A stretch of 64,000 nt of DNA from Rhodanobacter sp. C05 (GTDB taxonomy: Bacteria > Pseudomonadota > Gammaproteobacteria > Xanthomonadales > Rhodanobacteraceae). Below, one piece after another: positions 25,915 through 34,721 of this stretch. Location of the stretch: contig NZ_MUNQ01000007.1 of assembly GCF_002001165.1 (NCBI RefSeq), positions 186,001 through 250,000 on the forward strand, given 5' to 3'. The notes below the pieces were generated by a model. The model worked only from the letters and a program-made list of their open reading frames with translations, was not told where the DNA came from and ran no database searches. How positions within the stretch are numbered: the stretch's first letter is position 1; each line of letters starts with the position of its first letter. The position numbers and the translations under genes were made by a program.

Positions 25915-26307
25915 CTAGCGGTAATCCTGGTAAGACTTCTCTTCGACCAGCTGCGAGCCGAGCTTGAGGTTGATCTCGCGCTTGAACGCCGCGCGCTCGT
26001 CGTTACGGAAATACACCGCACGCGCCAGCTCGATGAACTCCTGATCGAACGCCTGGGCGCGTTCCTTCAGCCGGATCTGGTCCTCGATATCCCACAGCAA
26101 TTCGTTCACTGCCAGCAGGCGTGCACGCTCAGCGCTGATGTCCGTGTGTGAAGCAGCATCGTTGGCCCAGGTCGCACTGAGCAAGTCCAGCTCGTTGCGC
26201 ACATTGGCCAGCTTGGCCTCGTCGCCGATGCGGCGCGACTTGATTTCCAGGATGGTGATCTTGTCGATCAGCTCTCCATAGGACACAGGGGTTTGAATCA
26301 GGCTCAT
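25915..26307 (-). CDS. DUF6165 family protein; island target gene
   Basis: A 130-residue helical, charged protein starting MSLIQTPVSYGELIDKITILEIKSRRI. The family (DUF6165) has no known function. The island is inserted in its last codons: the final SYQDYR is encoded by the att repeat and a TAG follows from island DNA, while the other att copy reads SYQDYRAV-stop. The gene is therefore probably functional, shortened by about two residues. It follows the ammonia-lyase gene at 25 bases on the same strand. Confidence 0.85.
   Translation of the reverse strand: MSLIQTPVSYGELIDKITILEIKSRRIGDEAKLANVRNELDLLSATWANDAASHTDISAERARLLAVNELLWDIEDQIRLKERAQAFDQEFIELARAVYFRNDERAAFKREINLKLGSQLVEEKSYQDYR
25919..25938. 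repeat. attR copy of the 20-bp direct repeat, inside the DUF6165 gene
   Basis: GCGGTAATCCTGGTAAGACT, identical to 18752-18771. On the minus strand it is the end of the DUF6165 reading frame (SYQDYR), and the island supplies the TAG stop directly behind it. Confidence 0.88.
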
Positions 26308-26332
26308 GGACTTGTTTCCGTCAAGATTATGT

Positions 26333-28249
26333 TCAGGCAGCGGAGCGAAACGCACCCTGCTGCACCAGGGCACAGACGGTACGCACCTCGCCATCCATCG
26401 CACGATCGCGATGCATGAAGCTGATGTGCTGGCGCAGGATCGCATGCGCATCGCGCACGCTGGCACCGGCATGAAAATCTTCGGCATTGGCCAGCGCAGA
26501 GGCGAATTGCTGCACCTCGGCGACGAATTGCGCGTAGTGCGGCTGATCCTCGCGTGGGGCGTTGGAAATCTTCGCCGCCAGCGCCTTCCAGCCACCACGT
26601 GCCGCCAATCGATGTGCAGCATTCAGCATCGCCTGACGGTAGTCCAGCGCCTGTGCAGCGGTATACAGCTCCAGCGCCAGCACGTGACTGAGATCCTCAG
26701 TCATCTCCAGCACATGACGCGCTTCGTTGGCACCCATCGACACATGATCCTCTGCATTCGCACTGGTCGGCACCGAATACACGCTGGCCGGATGCGCGCG
26801 GGTGGCCAGGTCATTGACCAGTGCCGCCGCGGTGTATTGCACGATCATGAAACCGGAGTCGGTGCCGTCCTCGTTGCCGGTGAGAAATGCCGGCAGGCCA
26901 TCATTGGTGGCCGAATCGACCAGCTTGTTGAGACGCCGTTCCGAGATCGAGGCCAGCACGGGGATCGCCACCTTCACGTAACTCATCGCCAGCGCCAGCG
27001 GCATGCCGTGGAAGTGGCCGGCCGAAATCACCTGCTCCTCGATGAACTGCGCGTCCTCGTTGTCCGGGAAGATCAGCGGATTGTCGGTGACCGAATTCAG
27101 TTCGATGTCGAACACGCGACAAGCCTGTGCCCATGCATCGCGCACCGCGCCATGCACCTGCGGCATGCAGCGCAGGCTGTAGGCATCCTGCGGCTGATGC
27201 TTCTTGCCGCCCTTGAACGGCAGGAAGCGGCTGTAGAACGCCTCGCGGCCATGCCGCTGGTTGGCCGGCACCCAGTCCCAGCCAATGTCGAAACTGAGCG
27301 CCTGGTCGTCCGGTTCACTCCACGCCTCAGCACTCCACGACTTGAAGCGCGGCACCAGGTGATACGGAATATCGACCAGGGTGGAACCAGCCAGCAGTCC
27401 ACGCACACGCTCGGCAGTTTCGACCTGCCCAGGATGCGGACGCAGCGCATGTACTTCAGGGCGCAAGGCGCCACTGCGACCGGCGAACGCGTCCAGCGTC
27501 ATCGACGCGGCGAGGTCGGCGGTATCCAGCAATCGCTCCAGCGTATCCAGCGCCAGTACACCTGTCGCCAGCATCTGTGCCGTGCCGTTGTTGAGTGCGA
27601 GCCCTTCCTTGAACGACAGGTGGATCGGCGTGAGGCCGGCGCGCTTCAGCGCTTCCGCGCCCGATACCCGCTCGCCCTGATAAAACGCCTCGCCACCACC
27701 GAGCAGCACGATCGCCAGATGCGACAGCGGCGCCAGATCGCCACTGGCGCCGACCGAACCCTTCTCCGGCACCACCGGCACTACACCGGCATTGAGCATC
27801 GCGGTCAGCGCTTCGAGCGTGCTCACGCGGATACCCGAATGGCCACGCATCAGCGTATTGATGCGGATCAGCAGCATCGCGCGCACCACGTCTTCGCCGA
27901 ACGGCTTGCCCACGCATACGGCATGGGTGGTGATCAGGTTGTGCTGCAGCTCTTCCAGCAGCGTACCTTCGGGCTTGTGCGGATTCCCGCCCGGCAATTC
28001 GTCGCGCAGACGATGCGCACCGAGCAGCTTGTCCGCATTGCTGCCGAAACCGGTGGTGACGCCATAGGTCGGCTCGCCACAGCTGACTTTCTCGGCGAGA
28101 AAATCAGCGGCGCGCTGCACCCGCTTGAGTCCTGCCGGGTCCAGTGAAACATTGGCTGCGTTGCGTGCCACCGCCACCAGCTGGGCGCGGGTGAGGCTGT
28201 TGCCGTCGAGAAGAATGATTTCGCTCACTTTAAAGAGTGCTCCGGACAT
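26333..28249 (-). CDS. HAL/PAL-family aromatic amino acid ammonia-lyase, unusually long
   Basis: These enzymes remove ammonia from histidine, phenylalanine or tyrosine using a self-made MIO cofactor. The MIO tripeptide ASG is at 168-170 in GSVGASGDLAPL, and the catalytic Tyr is in PTYGVTTGFG (Y62). The NLITTHAVCVGKP segment looks more like histidine lyases than tyrosine lyases. At 638 residues it is over 100 longer than typical HutH; about 60 extra residues lie just before QDAYSLRCMPQV, with more at the C-terminus. ATG at 28249 or GTG at 28228 (behind GGAG) may start it. No hut genes adjoin. Confidence 0.85.
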   Translation of the reverse strand: MSGALFKVSEIILLDGNSLTRAQLVAVARNAANVSLDPAGLKRVQRAADFLAEKVSCGEPTYGVTTGFGSNADKLLGAHRLRDELPGGNPHKPEGTLLEELQHNLITTHAVCVGKPFGEDVVRAMLLIRINTLMRGHSGIRVSTLEALTAMLNAGVVPVVPEKGSVGASGDLAPLSHLAIVLLGGGEAFYQGERVSGAEALKRAGLTPIHLSFKEGLALNNGTAQMLATGVLALDTLERLLDTADLAASMTLDAFAGRSGALRPEVHALRPHPGQVETAERVRGLLAGSTLVDIPYHLVPRFKSWSAEAWSEPDDQALSFDIGWDWVPANQRHGREAFYSRFLPFKGGKKHQPQDAYSLRCMPQVHGAVRDAWAQACRVFDIELNSVTDNPLIFPDNEDAQFIEEQVISAGHFHGMPLALAMSYVKVAIPVLASISERRLNKLVDSATNDGLPAFLTGNEDGTDSGFMIVQYTAAALVNDLATRAHPASVYSVPTSANAEDHVSMGANEARHVLEMTEDLSHVLALELYTAAQALDYRQAMLNAAHRLAARGGWKALAAKISNAPREDQPHYAQFVAEVQQFASALANAEDFHAGASVRDAHAILRQHISFMHRDRAMDGEVRTVCALVQQGAFRSAA

Positions 28250-28269
28250 AGCTACACACTACAAACTGT

Positions 28270-28290
28270 CGTCATTCCCGCGAAAGCGGG
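28270..28290. repeat. REP-type palindrome (single copy)
   Basis: GTCATTCCCGCGAAAGCGGGA, a CCCGC-GAAA-GCGGG hairpin upstream of the ammonia-lyase gene. Same family as the repeats at 28712 and 42649. Confidence 0.8.
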
Positions 28291-28370
28291 AGGTGCTTTA
28301 TAACAACGAAACTGACCATCCATTTTGCCGCTGTATCCTTGGGGATATGCACGGCTGGCATCCGCACTGA

Positions 28371-28667
28371 TCAATCCAGCAATTCTTCCCAAAGATCTCG
28401 CCACGATGGGTTGTTTGCCTCAATCAATTCCAGCTTCCATGCGCGATTCCACTTCTTCAATTGCTTCTCGCGTGCAATGGCCGATGGAAAGTCCGGCTGA
28501 AACCCGAACCAGACCAGGCATTTCACGCCGTAACGCTTAGTGAAACCTTCGACCATACCGGCCCGGTGTTCCCATACGCGCAGTTTTAAATCTCCTGTTA
28601 CGCCGATGTACAACGCGCCGCGTTCCTGACTTGCCATCATGTAGACGGCTGGTTGTTTCGAGGTCAT
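28371..28667 (-). CDS. GIY-YIG nuclease-family protein
   Basis: A 98-residue single-domain GIY-YIG protein of the YhbQ-like/UPF0213 type: VYMMASQERGALYIGVTGDLKLRVWEHRAG carries the degenerate GIY and YIG motifs and the Arg, followed by FTKRYGVKCLVWF and a REKQLKKWNRAWKLELI helix with the conserved Glu-Lys-Gln-Lys. Biological role of these small proteins is not established. Copies of the same REP palindrome lie on both sides, within 110 bases of each end. Confidence 0.88.
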   Translation of the reverse strand: MTSKQPAVYMMASQERGALYIGVTGDLKLRVWEHRAGMVEGFTKRYGVKCLVWFGFQPDFPSAIAREKQLKKWNRAWKLELIEANNPSWRDLWEELLD

Positions 28668-28679
28668 CCATGCCTCCGT

Positions 28680-28789
28680 ATCTTTTGGCCGTCATTCCCG
28701 ATCTTTTGGCCGTCATTCCCGCGAAAGCGGGAATCCATCTTCGGCGTACAGCCAAGATCAAAATGGATTCCCGCTTTCGCGGGAATGAC
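28680..28789. repeat. Compound REP element with tandem duplication and inverted pair
   Basis: Two direct 21-base copies of a unit ending GGCCGTCATTCCCG (28680-28700 and 28701-28721) lead into an inverted pair with 27-bp arms, 28712-28738 and 28763-28789, each containing CCCGCGAAAGCGGG. This looks like repeated growth of the repeat cluster between the GIY-YIG gene and hisS. Confidence 0.8.
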
Positions 28790-28820
28790 GGCATTTAAGA
28801 GCAGTTCTAGCCTTGCGTCC

Positions 28821-30206
28821 TCAGCCCATCGCTGCAGCCTGCTCCAGCTCCACCCGCAAGGTCTTGATCAGCTCGCTGCGCGCCACTTCGAATTGATCCT
28901 CGCGGCGCAGATCCTTCACTGTGACTACGCCCTTGGCGATCTCATCCTCACCCAGCACGATCACGAAGCGGATGCCCGCACGGTCGGCATACTTGAACTG
29001 CTTGCCGAGCTTGCCACCTTCCAGCACCACCTCGGTGGCGATGCCGGCACCACGCAGCTCACCGGCCAGCGCGAGATAAGCCGGCAGCTGTGCCGCATCC
29101 ATCTGGGTCACCAGCACATCGACCGTACTGGTCGCGGTACTGATCAAACCGGCATCGCGCAGCTGCCAGTACAGACGGGTGAGGCCGATCGAGATGCCAA
29201 CGCCGGGCAGCTGCGACTTGGTGTACTGGCTGGCCAGGTTCTCGTAGCGGCCACCCGAGCAGATCGAGCCGATCTGCGGATGATCGTTCAGCGTGGTCTC
29301 GTAGACCGTGCCCGTGTAGTAGTCGAGGCCACGGGCGATCGACAGGTTCAGCACGTAATGCGTTTCCGGCACGCCGAACGCATGGATCAGGCCCAGCACT
29401 TCCTTCAGCTCCGCACGCCCCTGCTCCATGGCCTCGGGACCGGGGCCCAGCGCATCGAGCTTGTCGTACGCATCCTGCAACGACGTGGAGCGCACCTGCA
29501 CGAAAGCGAGGATTTTCTGCGCCACCTCGGCACTCAAGCCAAACGTCTCGCCGGTCAGCGTGTCGCGCACGTAATCGGCGCCACGCTTGTCCAGCTTGTC
29601 CACCTCGCGCAGCACCAGCATCTGCTGTTCGCCGTCAATGATGCCCAGACTCTCGAAATAGCCGCGCATCAGCTTGCGATTGTTGAGCTGGATGGTGAAC
29701 GCACCGATGTTCAGCTCGCGGAACACGCTGTAGATCACCGCCGGAATCTCGGCGTCGTAACGCACCGACAGTGCATCCTTGCCGATCACGTCGATGTCGC
29801 ACTGATAGAACTCGCGGAAACGACCGCGCTGGGCGCGCTCGCCGCGGTACACCTTCTGCATCTGGTAGCGACGGAACGGGAAGCTCAGGTCGCGCTCATG
29901 CTCGGCCACATAGCGCGCCAGCGGCACGGTGAGATCGAAGCGCAGCGCCAGTTCGGGCATGCCCTCGTCGTCCTTCGCGGCGTTCAGCGCCCCGGTCGAC
30001 TGCACGAAGTACACCTGCCGTTCGGTCTCGCCGCCAGTCTTGGTCAGCAGCACGTCGGAGTATTCGATCACCGGCGTCTCGATCGGCAGGAAGCCGAAAC
30101 GCTCGTAATTGCGACGGATCACGTCGAGCATGCGCTGGAACGCGATCTGGTCGAGCGGCAACAGCTCAAGCACGCCGGGCATGGTGCGGGCCGGGGTAAG
30201 CGCCAT
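28821..30206 (-). CDS. hisS: Histidyl-tRNA synthetase
   Basis: Charges tRNA-His. The 461-residue class II synthetase has motif 2 ([31 protein letters not shown]), the histidine A motif in [18 protein letters not shown], and motif 3 in [12 protein letters not shown]. The start [16 protein letters not shown] is preferred; the frame extends upstream but only with unlikely Arg-rich sequence. It stands alone, with tRNA-Pro divergent upstream. Confidence 0.96.
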   Translation of the reverse strand: MALTPARTMPGVLELLPLDQIAFQRMLDVIRRNYERFGFLPIETPVIEYSDVLLTKTGGETERQVYFVQSTGALNAAKDDEGMPELALRFDLTVPLARYVAEHERDLSFPFRRYQMQKVYRGERAQRGRFREFYQCDIDVIGKDALSVRYDAEIPAVIYSVFRELNIGAFTIQLNNRKLMRGYFESLGIIDGEQQMLVLREVDKLDKRGADYVRDTLTGETFGLSAEVAQKILAFVQVRSTSLQDAYDKLDALGPGPEAMEQGRAELKEVLGLIHAFGVPETHYVLNLSIARGLDYYTGTVYETTLNDHPQIGSICSGGRYENLASQYTKSQLPGVGISIGLTRLYWQLRDAGLISTATSTVDVLVTQMDAAQLPAYLALAGELRGAGIATEVVLEGGKLGKQFKYADRAGIRFVIVLGEDEIAKGVVTVKDLRREDQFEVARSELIKTLRVELEQAAAMG

Positions 30207-30373
30207 GGAATCCTCTACTGACGATGGGGAACATTCCGTCCGGCGGCTGACCGCGCGACGACAGCCGTCAAGATTAGCAGAACGCCTTGCGCCCTCCGCA
30301 GCCGCGTCGGCAGCAAGATGCGTCGAAACTGTTGCCAAGCCCCCGCCTGACGATTAAGATACGCGGCTTCCCA

Positions 30374-30450
<77 letters not shown>

Positions 30451-30463
30451 AAATTCGATGAAG

Positions 30464-30487
30464 AAGCCGACCTTGCGTCGGCTTTTT
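30464..30487 (+). terminator. Rho-independent terminator after tRNA-Pro
   Basis: AAGCCGAC and GTCGGCTT form an 8-bp stem with a CTTGC loop followed by TTTTT. Confidence 0.9.
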
Positions 30488-30507
30488 TGTGCCCGCGAAG
30501 GATATTC

Positions 30508-31329
30508 CTACAGTGCTGCGCGGCTTTCCAGCGCCAGCGCCGTGAGCCGATCAAGTTCCTCTTCGACAAACCCTGCCTCGCGCCGGGCCGGCAGATTGAA
30601 CGGGCCGCGCAGGCTGACGCCCATGTAGTCACGCAACAACGCGAAGAACGTATCAACCGGATCAACACCATCACGCTCGCAGCAATGGTGATACCAGCGA
30701 GTGCCGGCGGCGACATGGGCGACTTCCTCGTGCAGGATCACTTCGAGGATCGCCACCGTGGCGGTATCGCCCAGATGACGCAGGCGCTCGATCATGCCGG
30801 GCGTGACATCCAACCCGCGCGCTTCCAGCACGCGCGGCACCAGCGCCATGCGCGCGGTATCGTTGTCAGCGGTTTTCTCGGCCATCGCCCACAGGCCGTC
30901 GTGGGCATCGAAGTCGCCGTAGGCATGCCCCAGCTCGGCCAGTCGCCCGGACAGCATCGCGAAGTGGCGTGCCTCGTCGTTGGCGCAACTGGCCCAGTCG
31001 CGGTAATACGCATCGGGTTTGTCGCGGTAGCGGTAGACCGCATCCCACGCCAGGTTGATCGCGTTGAACTCGATATGCGCCACCGCGTGCACCAGAGCAG
31101 CACGCCCCTCTGCGCTGCCGAGTCCACGCTGCGGCACCTGGCGTGCGTTGACCAGTTGCGGTTTCGTCGGGCGACCCGGCGCACCGATCGGCTCGGGCGA
31201 TGGCGATGCGCGATCGGCGCGCAACTCGCCCGCGAGGAGAGCCTGCCAGGCTTCGTGGGTCAGGCGCAGCTTCTCTGCCGGGTCGGTAGCGTCAAGGCAG
31301 CGTTTGGCGACAGCGTGGAGATCGGTCAT
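30508..31329 (-). CDS. DUF455 ferritin-like domain protein
   Basis: A 273-residue helical protein of the DUF455 family, related to ferritin-like diiron proteins. Metal-ligand-type residues are visible in AHIEFNAINLAWDAV, DEARHFAMLSGRL and LHEEVAHVAAGTRWYHHCC (E-x-x-H pairs). Function is unknown; an oxygenase or oxidase activity is inferred from the fold. The start is ATG at 31329 (MTDLHAVAKRC). It follows purF on the same strand after a short hairpin. Confidence 0.85.
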   Translation of the reverse strand: MTDLHAVAKRCLDATDPAEKLRLTHEAWQALLAGELRADRASPSPEPIGAPGRPTKPQLVNARQVPQRGLGSAEGRAALVHAVAHIEFNAINLAWDAVYRYRDKPDAYYRDWASCANDEARHFAMLSGRLAELGHAYGDFDAHDGLWAMAEKTADNDTARMALVPRVLEARGLDVTPGMIERLRHLGDTATVAILEVILHEEVAHVAAGTRWYHHCCERDGVDPVDTFFALLRDYMGVSLRGPFNLPARREAGFVEEELDRLTALALESRAAL

Positions 31330-31366
31330 GGAATTCTCGGTGAGCACCCGTCACTCACCTCGGCCA

Positions 31367-31384
31367 TCTCCCTTTCGAGGGAGA
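31367..31384. repeat. Short hairpin between purF and DUF455 gene
   Basis: TCTCCCT-TTCG-AGGGAGA, a 7-bp stem with a UUCG-type loop, 16 bases after the purF stop. It may terminate or protect the purF transcript; there is no T-run. Confidence 0.45.
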
Positions 31385-31399
31385 AGAGGCAGTTGCAAG

Positions 31400-32875
31400 T
31401 CACACCACCCGGCGGGCGGCCTTGGCATCGTCCGAGCGCAGCATCTGGATCTGTTCCAGATAGCGCTGGTCGAGGCCGGTGACGTATTCGCCGGAGAAGC
31501 ACGAGGTGTCGAACTGCTTCAGGTTCTCGTTGCCGTCCTGCACGGCCCAGATCAGGTCTTTCAGATCCTGATAGATCAGCCAGTCGGCGCCGAGCATCGT
31601 TTCCACTTCCTGCTCGGTATGGCCGGCGGCAACCAGTTCGGAGACCGATGGCATGTCGATGCCGTAGACGTTCGGATAGCGCACCGGCGGCGCAGCGGAG
31701 GCGAAATAGACATTCTTCGCCCCAGCATCGCGAGCCATCTGGATGATCTGCTTCGAAGTGGTGCCGCGCACGATCGAGTCGTCGACCAGCAGCACGTTCT
31801 TCTTGCGGAACTCCAGCTCGACCGGGTTGAGCTTGCGGCGCACCGATTTCACCCGTTCACCCTGCCCCGGCATGATGAAGGTGCGGCCGATGTAGCGGTT
31901 CTTGACGAAGCCCTCGCGGAACGGCACGCCGAGCGCCTCGGCCAGCGCGCTGGCCGCGGTGCGCGCAGTGTCGGGAATCGGGATCACCGCGTCGATGCCA
32001 TGGTCGGGCCGCTCGCGCAGGATCTTTTCAGCCAGCTTCTCGCCCATGCGCAGGCGTGCCTTGTACACCGAGACGTCCTCCATCATCGAATCGGGCCGTG
32101 CCAGATAGACATATTCGAAGATGCACGGCGTATGTGATGCGCCCTCGGCGCAGCGGCGGCTGTGCAGCTGGCCCTGGTCGGTGATGATCACCGCCTCGCC
32201 CGGCATGATGTCGCGGAGGCGCTTGAAACCGAGCACGTCGAACGCGACCGACTCCGAAGCCACCGCATATTCGCGACCTTCCGCGGTAACCCGCTCGCCC
32301 AGCACCAGTGGACGGATGCCGTGCGGATCACGGAACGCGACCAGGCCGTACCCGAGCACCAGCGCCACACAGGCATAACCGCCGCTGGCACGCGCATGCA
32401 CGCCGGCCACGGCCTTGAAGATATGGTCCGGGGTCAGCTCCATCCGGTCCTGTATCTGCAGTTCGTGCGCGAGCACGTTGAGCAACACTTCGGAATCGGA
32501 CTCGGTGTTGATGTGGCGGCGGTCGTCCTCGAACATCTCGCGACGCAGCACGTCGGTGTTGACCAGGTTGCCGTTGTGCGCGAACGCGATGCCATACGGC
32601 GAATTCACATAGAACGGCTGGGCCTCAGCCGAACCTTCGGAACCAGCGGTGGGGTAGCGGCAATGGCCGATGCCGATACGCCCGCGCAGGCCGCTCATCG
32701 CTGCCTGGCCGAACACGTCGCGCACCAGCCCGTTGCCCTTGTGCAGGCGCAGTCGCGAACCGTCCACCGTGGCGATGCCGGCGGCATCCTGGCCGCGGTG
32801 CTGCAGTACCGTCAGTCCGTCATAAAGCGCCGATGCCACTTCGGTGGTACCGACAATGCCGATGATTCCGCACAT
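31400..32875 (-). CDS. purF: Amidophosphoribosyltransferase
   Basis: First committed enzyme of purine synthesis: makes 5-phosphoribosylamine from PRPP and glutamine. The mature nucleophile is C2 in MCGIIGIVG (class II glutaminase), followed by [11 protein letters not shown], and the PRPP-binding loop is [12 protein letters not shown]. Length 491 is near the usual. It is the last gene of folC-dedD-cvpA-purF, an order shared with E. coli. Confidence 0.98.
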   Translation of the reverse strand: MCGIIGIVGTTEVASALYDGLTVLQHRGQDAAGIATVDGSRLRLHKGNGLVRDVFGQAAMSGLRGRIGIGHCRYPTAGSEGSAEAQPFYVNSPYGIAFAHNGNLVNTDVLRREMFEDDRRHINTESDSEVLLNVLAHELQIQDRMELTPDHIFKAVAGVHARASGGYACVALVLGYGLVAFRDPHGIRPLVLGERVTAEGREYAVASESVAFDVLGFKRLRDIMPGEAVIITDQGQLHSRRCAEGASHTPCIFEYVYLARPDSMMEDVSVYKARLRMGEKLAEKILRERPDHGIDAVIPIPDTARTAASALAEALGVPFREGFVKNRYIGRTFIMPGQGERVKSVRRKLNPVELEFRKKNVLLVDDSIVRGTTSKQIIQMARDAGAKNVYFASAAPPVRYPNVYGIDMPSVSELVAAGHTEQEVETMLGADWLIYQDLKDLIWAVQDGNENLKQFDTSCFSGEYVTGLDQRYLEQIQMLRSDDAKAARRVV

Positions 32876-32904
32876 GGTGTGTTGCCTGCTTCAGGATGTC
32901 GCGT

Positions 32905-33537
32905 TCAGGGATTCTTGGGATGACCGGCTACGCTGGTGCCAGCTGCCGGTGCAACCGTGTGTGCCGATGTCGCCGCCGAAGCCGGCGTCGATCCGGATAT
33001 GGGGTTCGCCAGCGCGGCTGGCAAGCTGGGCAGATGATCAAGTACGGCTGAGGGGTGCAGATGCTCGGCCACGCTCGGCGGCACCCGCTGTTCCAGCCAC
33101 GCCGCCACCCGCTGGAACTGCGGCAGCAGGACCGATTGCTGCCACCACGGGTCACGCGTGAATGCGGTAAAGCCGACCAGGAACACCAGCAGACTTACCA
33201 GCAGCACACCGCGCGCAAAGCCGAACAACATGCCAAGCAGGCGATCGGTTCCGGACAAGCCCGTGGTTTCGATCAGCTTGTTGATCACGAAACGCAGCAA
33301 CGCGCCGAGAATCAGCACCGTCACGAAGCAGATGCCGTAACCGACGATGATCCGTGCCGACGGCAGCTCGATGATGTGGTCGAAATGCGCCGCAACCACC
33401 GGACCGAATGTCCAGGCCACCCAGAACGCCGCGATCCAGATCGCCAGCGCCAGCACCTCGGAAACCAGGCCGCGCCACAGCCCGATCAGGACCGACAGGG
33501 CGAGCACGCCGATGATGATGTAGTCAGTCCAGTTCAT
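32905..33537 (-). CDS. cvpA: CvpA family membrane protein
   Basis: A 210-residue inner-membrane protein with four predicted helices in the first 130 residues (YIIIGVLALSVLIGLWRGLVSEVLALAIWIAAFWVAW and two more), and the LLGMLFGFARGVLLVSLLVFLV segment typical of CvpA. The tail is a Pro/Ala/Ser-rich soluble segment. CvpA was named for colicin V production and is linked to envelope homeostasis. It lies between dedD and purF. Confidence 0.93.
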   Translation of the reverse strand: MNWTDYIIIGVLALSVLIGLWRGLVSEVLALAIWIAAFWVAWTFGPVVAAHFDHIIELPSARIIVGYGICFVTVLILGALLRFVINKLIETTGLSGTDRLLGMLFGFARGVLLVSLLVFLVGFTAFTRDPWWQQSVLLPQFQRVAAWLEQRVPPSVAEHLHPSAVLDHLPSLPAALANPISGSTPASAATSAHTVAPAAGTSVAGHPKNP

Positions 33538-33576
33538 CCGCTCACCTGCCCGGTTCGTATGGTGGTGCGTGCATGC

Positions 33577-34620
33577 TCAAGGTACCGGGACGATATTGCC
33601 GTCGGTACCCAGCTTCACTTTGATCTGGTCGCGCAGGCGCACTGCATCGGCGCGTTGCGTCTGCGGGCCGGCACGCACGCGCCAGAGCTGCTTGCCGCCA
33701 GCCTGCACGGTATCCACGAAGCCGTCGAAACCGTTCGCGCGCAACTTGTCGCGCAACGCATTCGCATCGGCCTGATTGCTCATCGCGGCCAGTTGCACCG
33801 CCCAGCCACCGGCCCTGGCCGTTGCAGGCGACACGGGGCTGGCTGCGACCGCGTCTTCGTGGCTGGCGTCCTGTTCCAGCCGCGCCGGCACGCCGGGGAT
33901 CGATTGGGTGACCTTCAGTCGCGCCGCCTCGGCGGCAGCGCGCGTCTCGAACGGCCCCGCAAGCACCAGAGTGCGCGACTGTCCGGCCTGGGTGATGAGA
34001 CGAGTGCTCACCGGATAGCCCAGCGCACGCACGCGGTGTTCCAGATTCGCGACACTGGCCGCACTGGCATAGGCACTGAGGTTGAGGCTGTAGTTGCCGC
34101 GTCCGATCGCTGCAGGTGCCACCGAGGCAACGGCCGATTGTTGGACCGGCGTCGGCTGGGAAGCGACAGCAACCGGCTGTGGCCGGCTCGCCGGCACATT
34201 GGCCGTCTGCTTGGTCTGCATTGGAATGATCGGCTGGCTCGGTGAAGTACCCGCACCAGTAGTTACCGTCGTCGGTGTCGGGGTCTTGCCGGCATTGGGA
34301 TCGGTTTCGACATCACGCGGACGGGTGGAACCAATGTTCACCGTAGCAAGCTGGTCACCCGCACCGGGCGCAACGGAGGTAGCTGCTGGCGGAGTCACGG
34401 GTGCAGCGCCTGACGGCGCCGCCGCCGTCGACGTGGTCACCGGCGCATTCGGGTTCAGGCTCATCGTCTTGGTTTGCAGATCGCGATCCGGGGCCGGCGG
34501 AATCGCCAGGCTCACGCTCTGGTCGCCACCGGCTGCCGGCGGCTTGCCGGAAAAGAACATCGGCACAAACAGAACCGCCAAGCCAATCAGGACGGCAGCA
34601 CCCAGCAGGCGTGTATTCAA
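33577..34620 (-). CDS. dedD: SPOR-domain membrane protein (DedD-like), two SPOR repeats
   Basis: A 347-residue protein: one N-terminal membrane helix (LLGAAVLIGLAVLFVPMFF), a long Pro/Thr/Ala-rich periplasmic linker (about 30-165), then two SPOR-like domains (YSLNLSAYASAASVANLEHRVRALGYPV and WAVQLAAMSNQADANALRDKLRANGF). SPOR domains bind denuded glycan strands at the division septum. TTG at 34620 is chosen because GGAG lies seven bases before it and the next residues MNTRLLGAAVLIG fit the family; a GTG ten codons upstream lacks such a site. Confidence 0.88.
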   Translation of the reverse strand: MNTRLLGAAVLIGLAVLFVPMFFSGKPPAAGGDQSVSLAIPPAPDRDLQTKTMSLNPNAPVTTSTAAAPSGAAPVTPPAATSVAPGAGDQLATVNIGSTRPRDVETDPNAGKTPTPTTVTTGAGTSPSQPIIPMQTKQTANVPASRPQPVAVASQPTPVQQSAVASVAPAAIGRGNYSLNLSAYASAASVANLEHRVRALGYPVSTRLITQAGQSRTLVLAGPFETRAAAEAARLKVTQSIPGVPARLEQDASHEDAVAASPVSPATARAGGWAVQLAAMSNQADANALRDKLRANGFDGFVDTVQAGGKQLWRVRAGPQTQRADAVRLRDQIKVKLGTDGNIVPVP

Positions 34621-34721
34621 GACTTCACTCCGTGGCGACAAACATGGCACGTAACAAGGTGATTATACCTGTCCGTGCAGGTCACCATGGCTGACCCGTT
34701 CACGCGGTCCGGTTCCTGCGT

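Larger units (their letters stand above)
18752..25938. mobile_element. Integrated island (phage-satellite-like), bounded by 20-bp direct repeats
   Basis: A 7.2-kb element between two identical 20-bp repeats. From right to left, all on the minus strand: P4-type integrase, unknown protein, AlpA regulator, small acidic protein, zinc-finger primase-like protein, P-loop helicase-like protein, three small proteins, an exported cargo protein, then a gene-poor end with repeats. No capsid, portal, terminase or conjugation gene is present. Content fits a phage satellite or other small helper-dependent element. The left part (19.3-20.2 kb) is visibly AT-richer than the host genes. Confidence 0.88.

Noticed and set aside
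28537..28794. Open frame starting MPSFPRKRESI near the GIY-YIG gene
   Set aside because: It is a translation of the REP palindromes (FPRKRES, IPAFAGM), a well-known false gene pattern, and overlaps the GIY-YIG gene.
28260..28800. CRISPR array
   Set aside because: The repeats are palindromes in mixed orientation with irregular spacing and no cas genes; they are REP elements.
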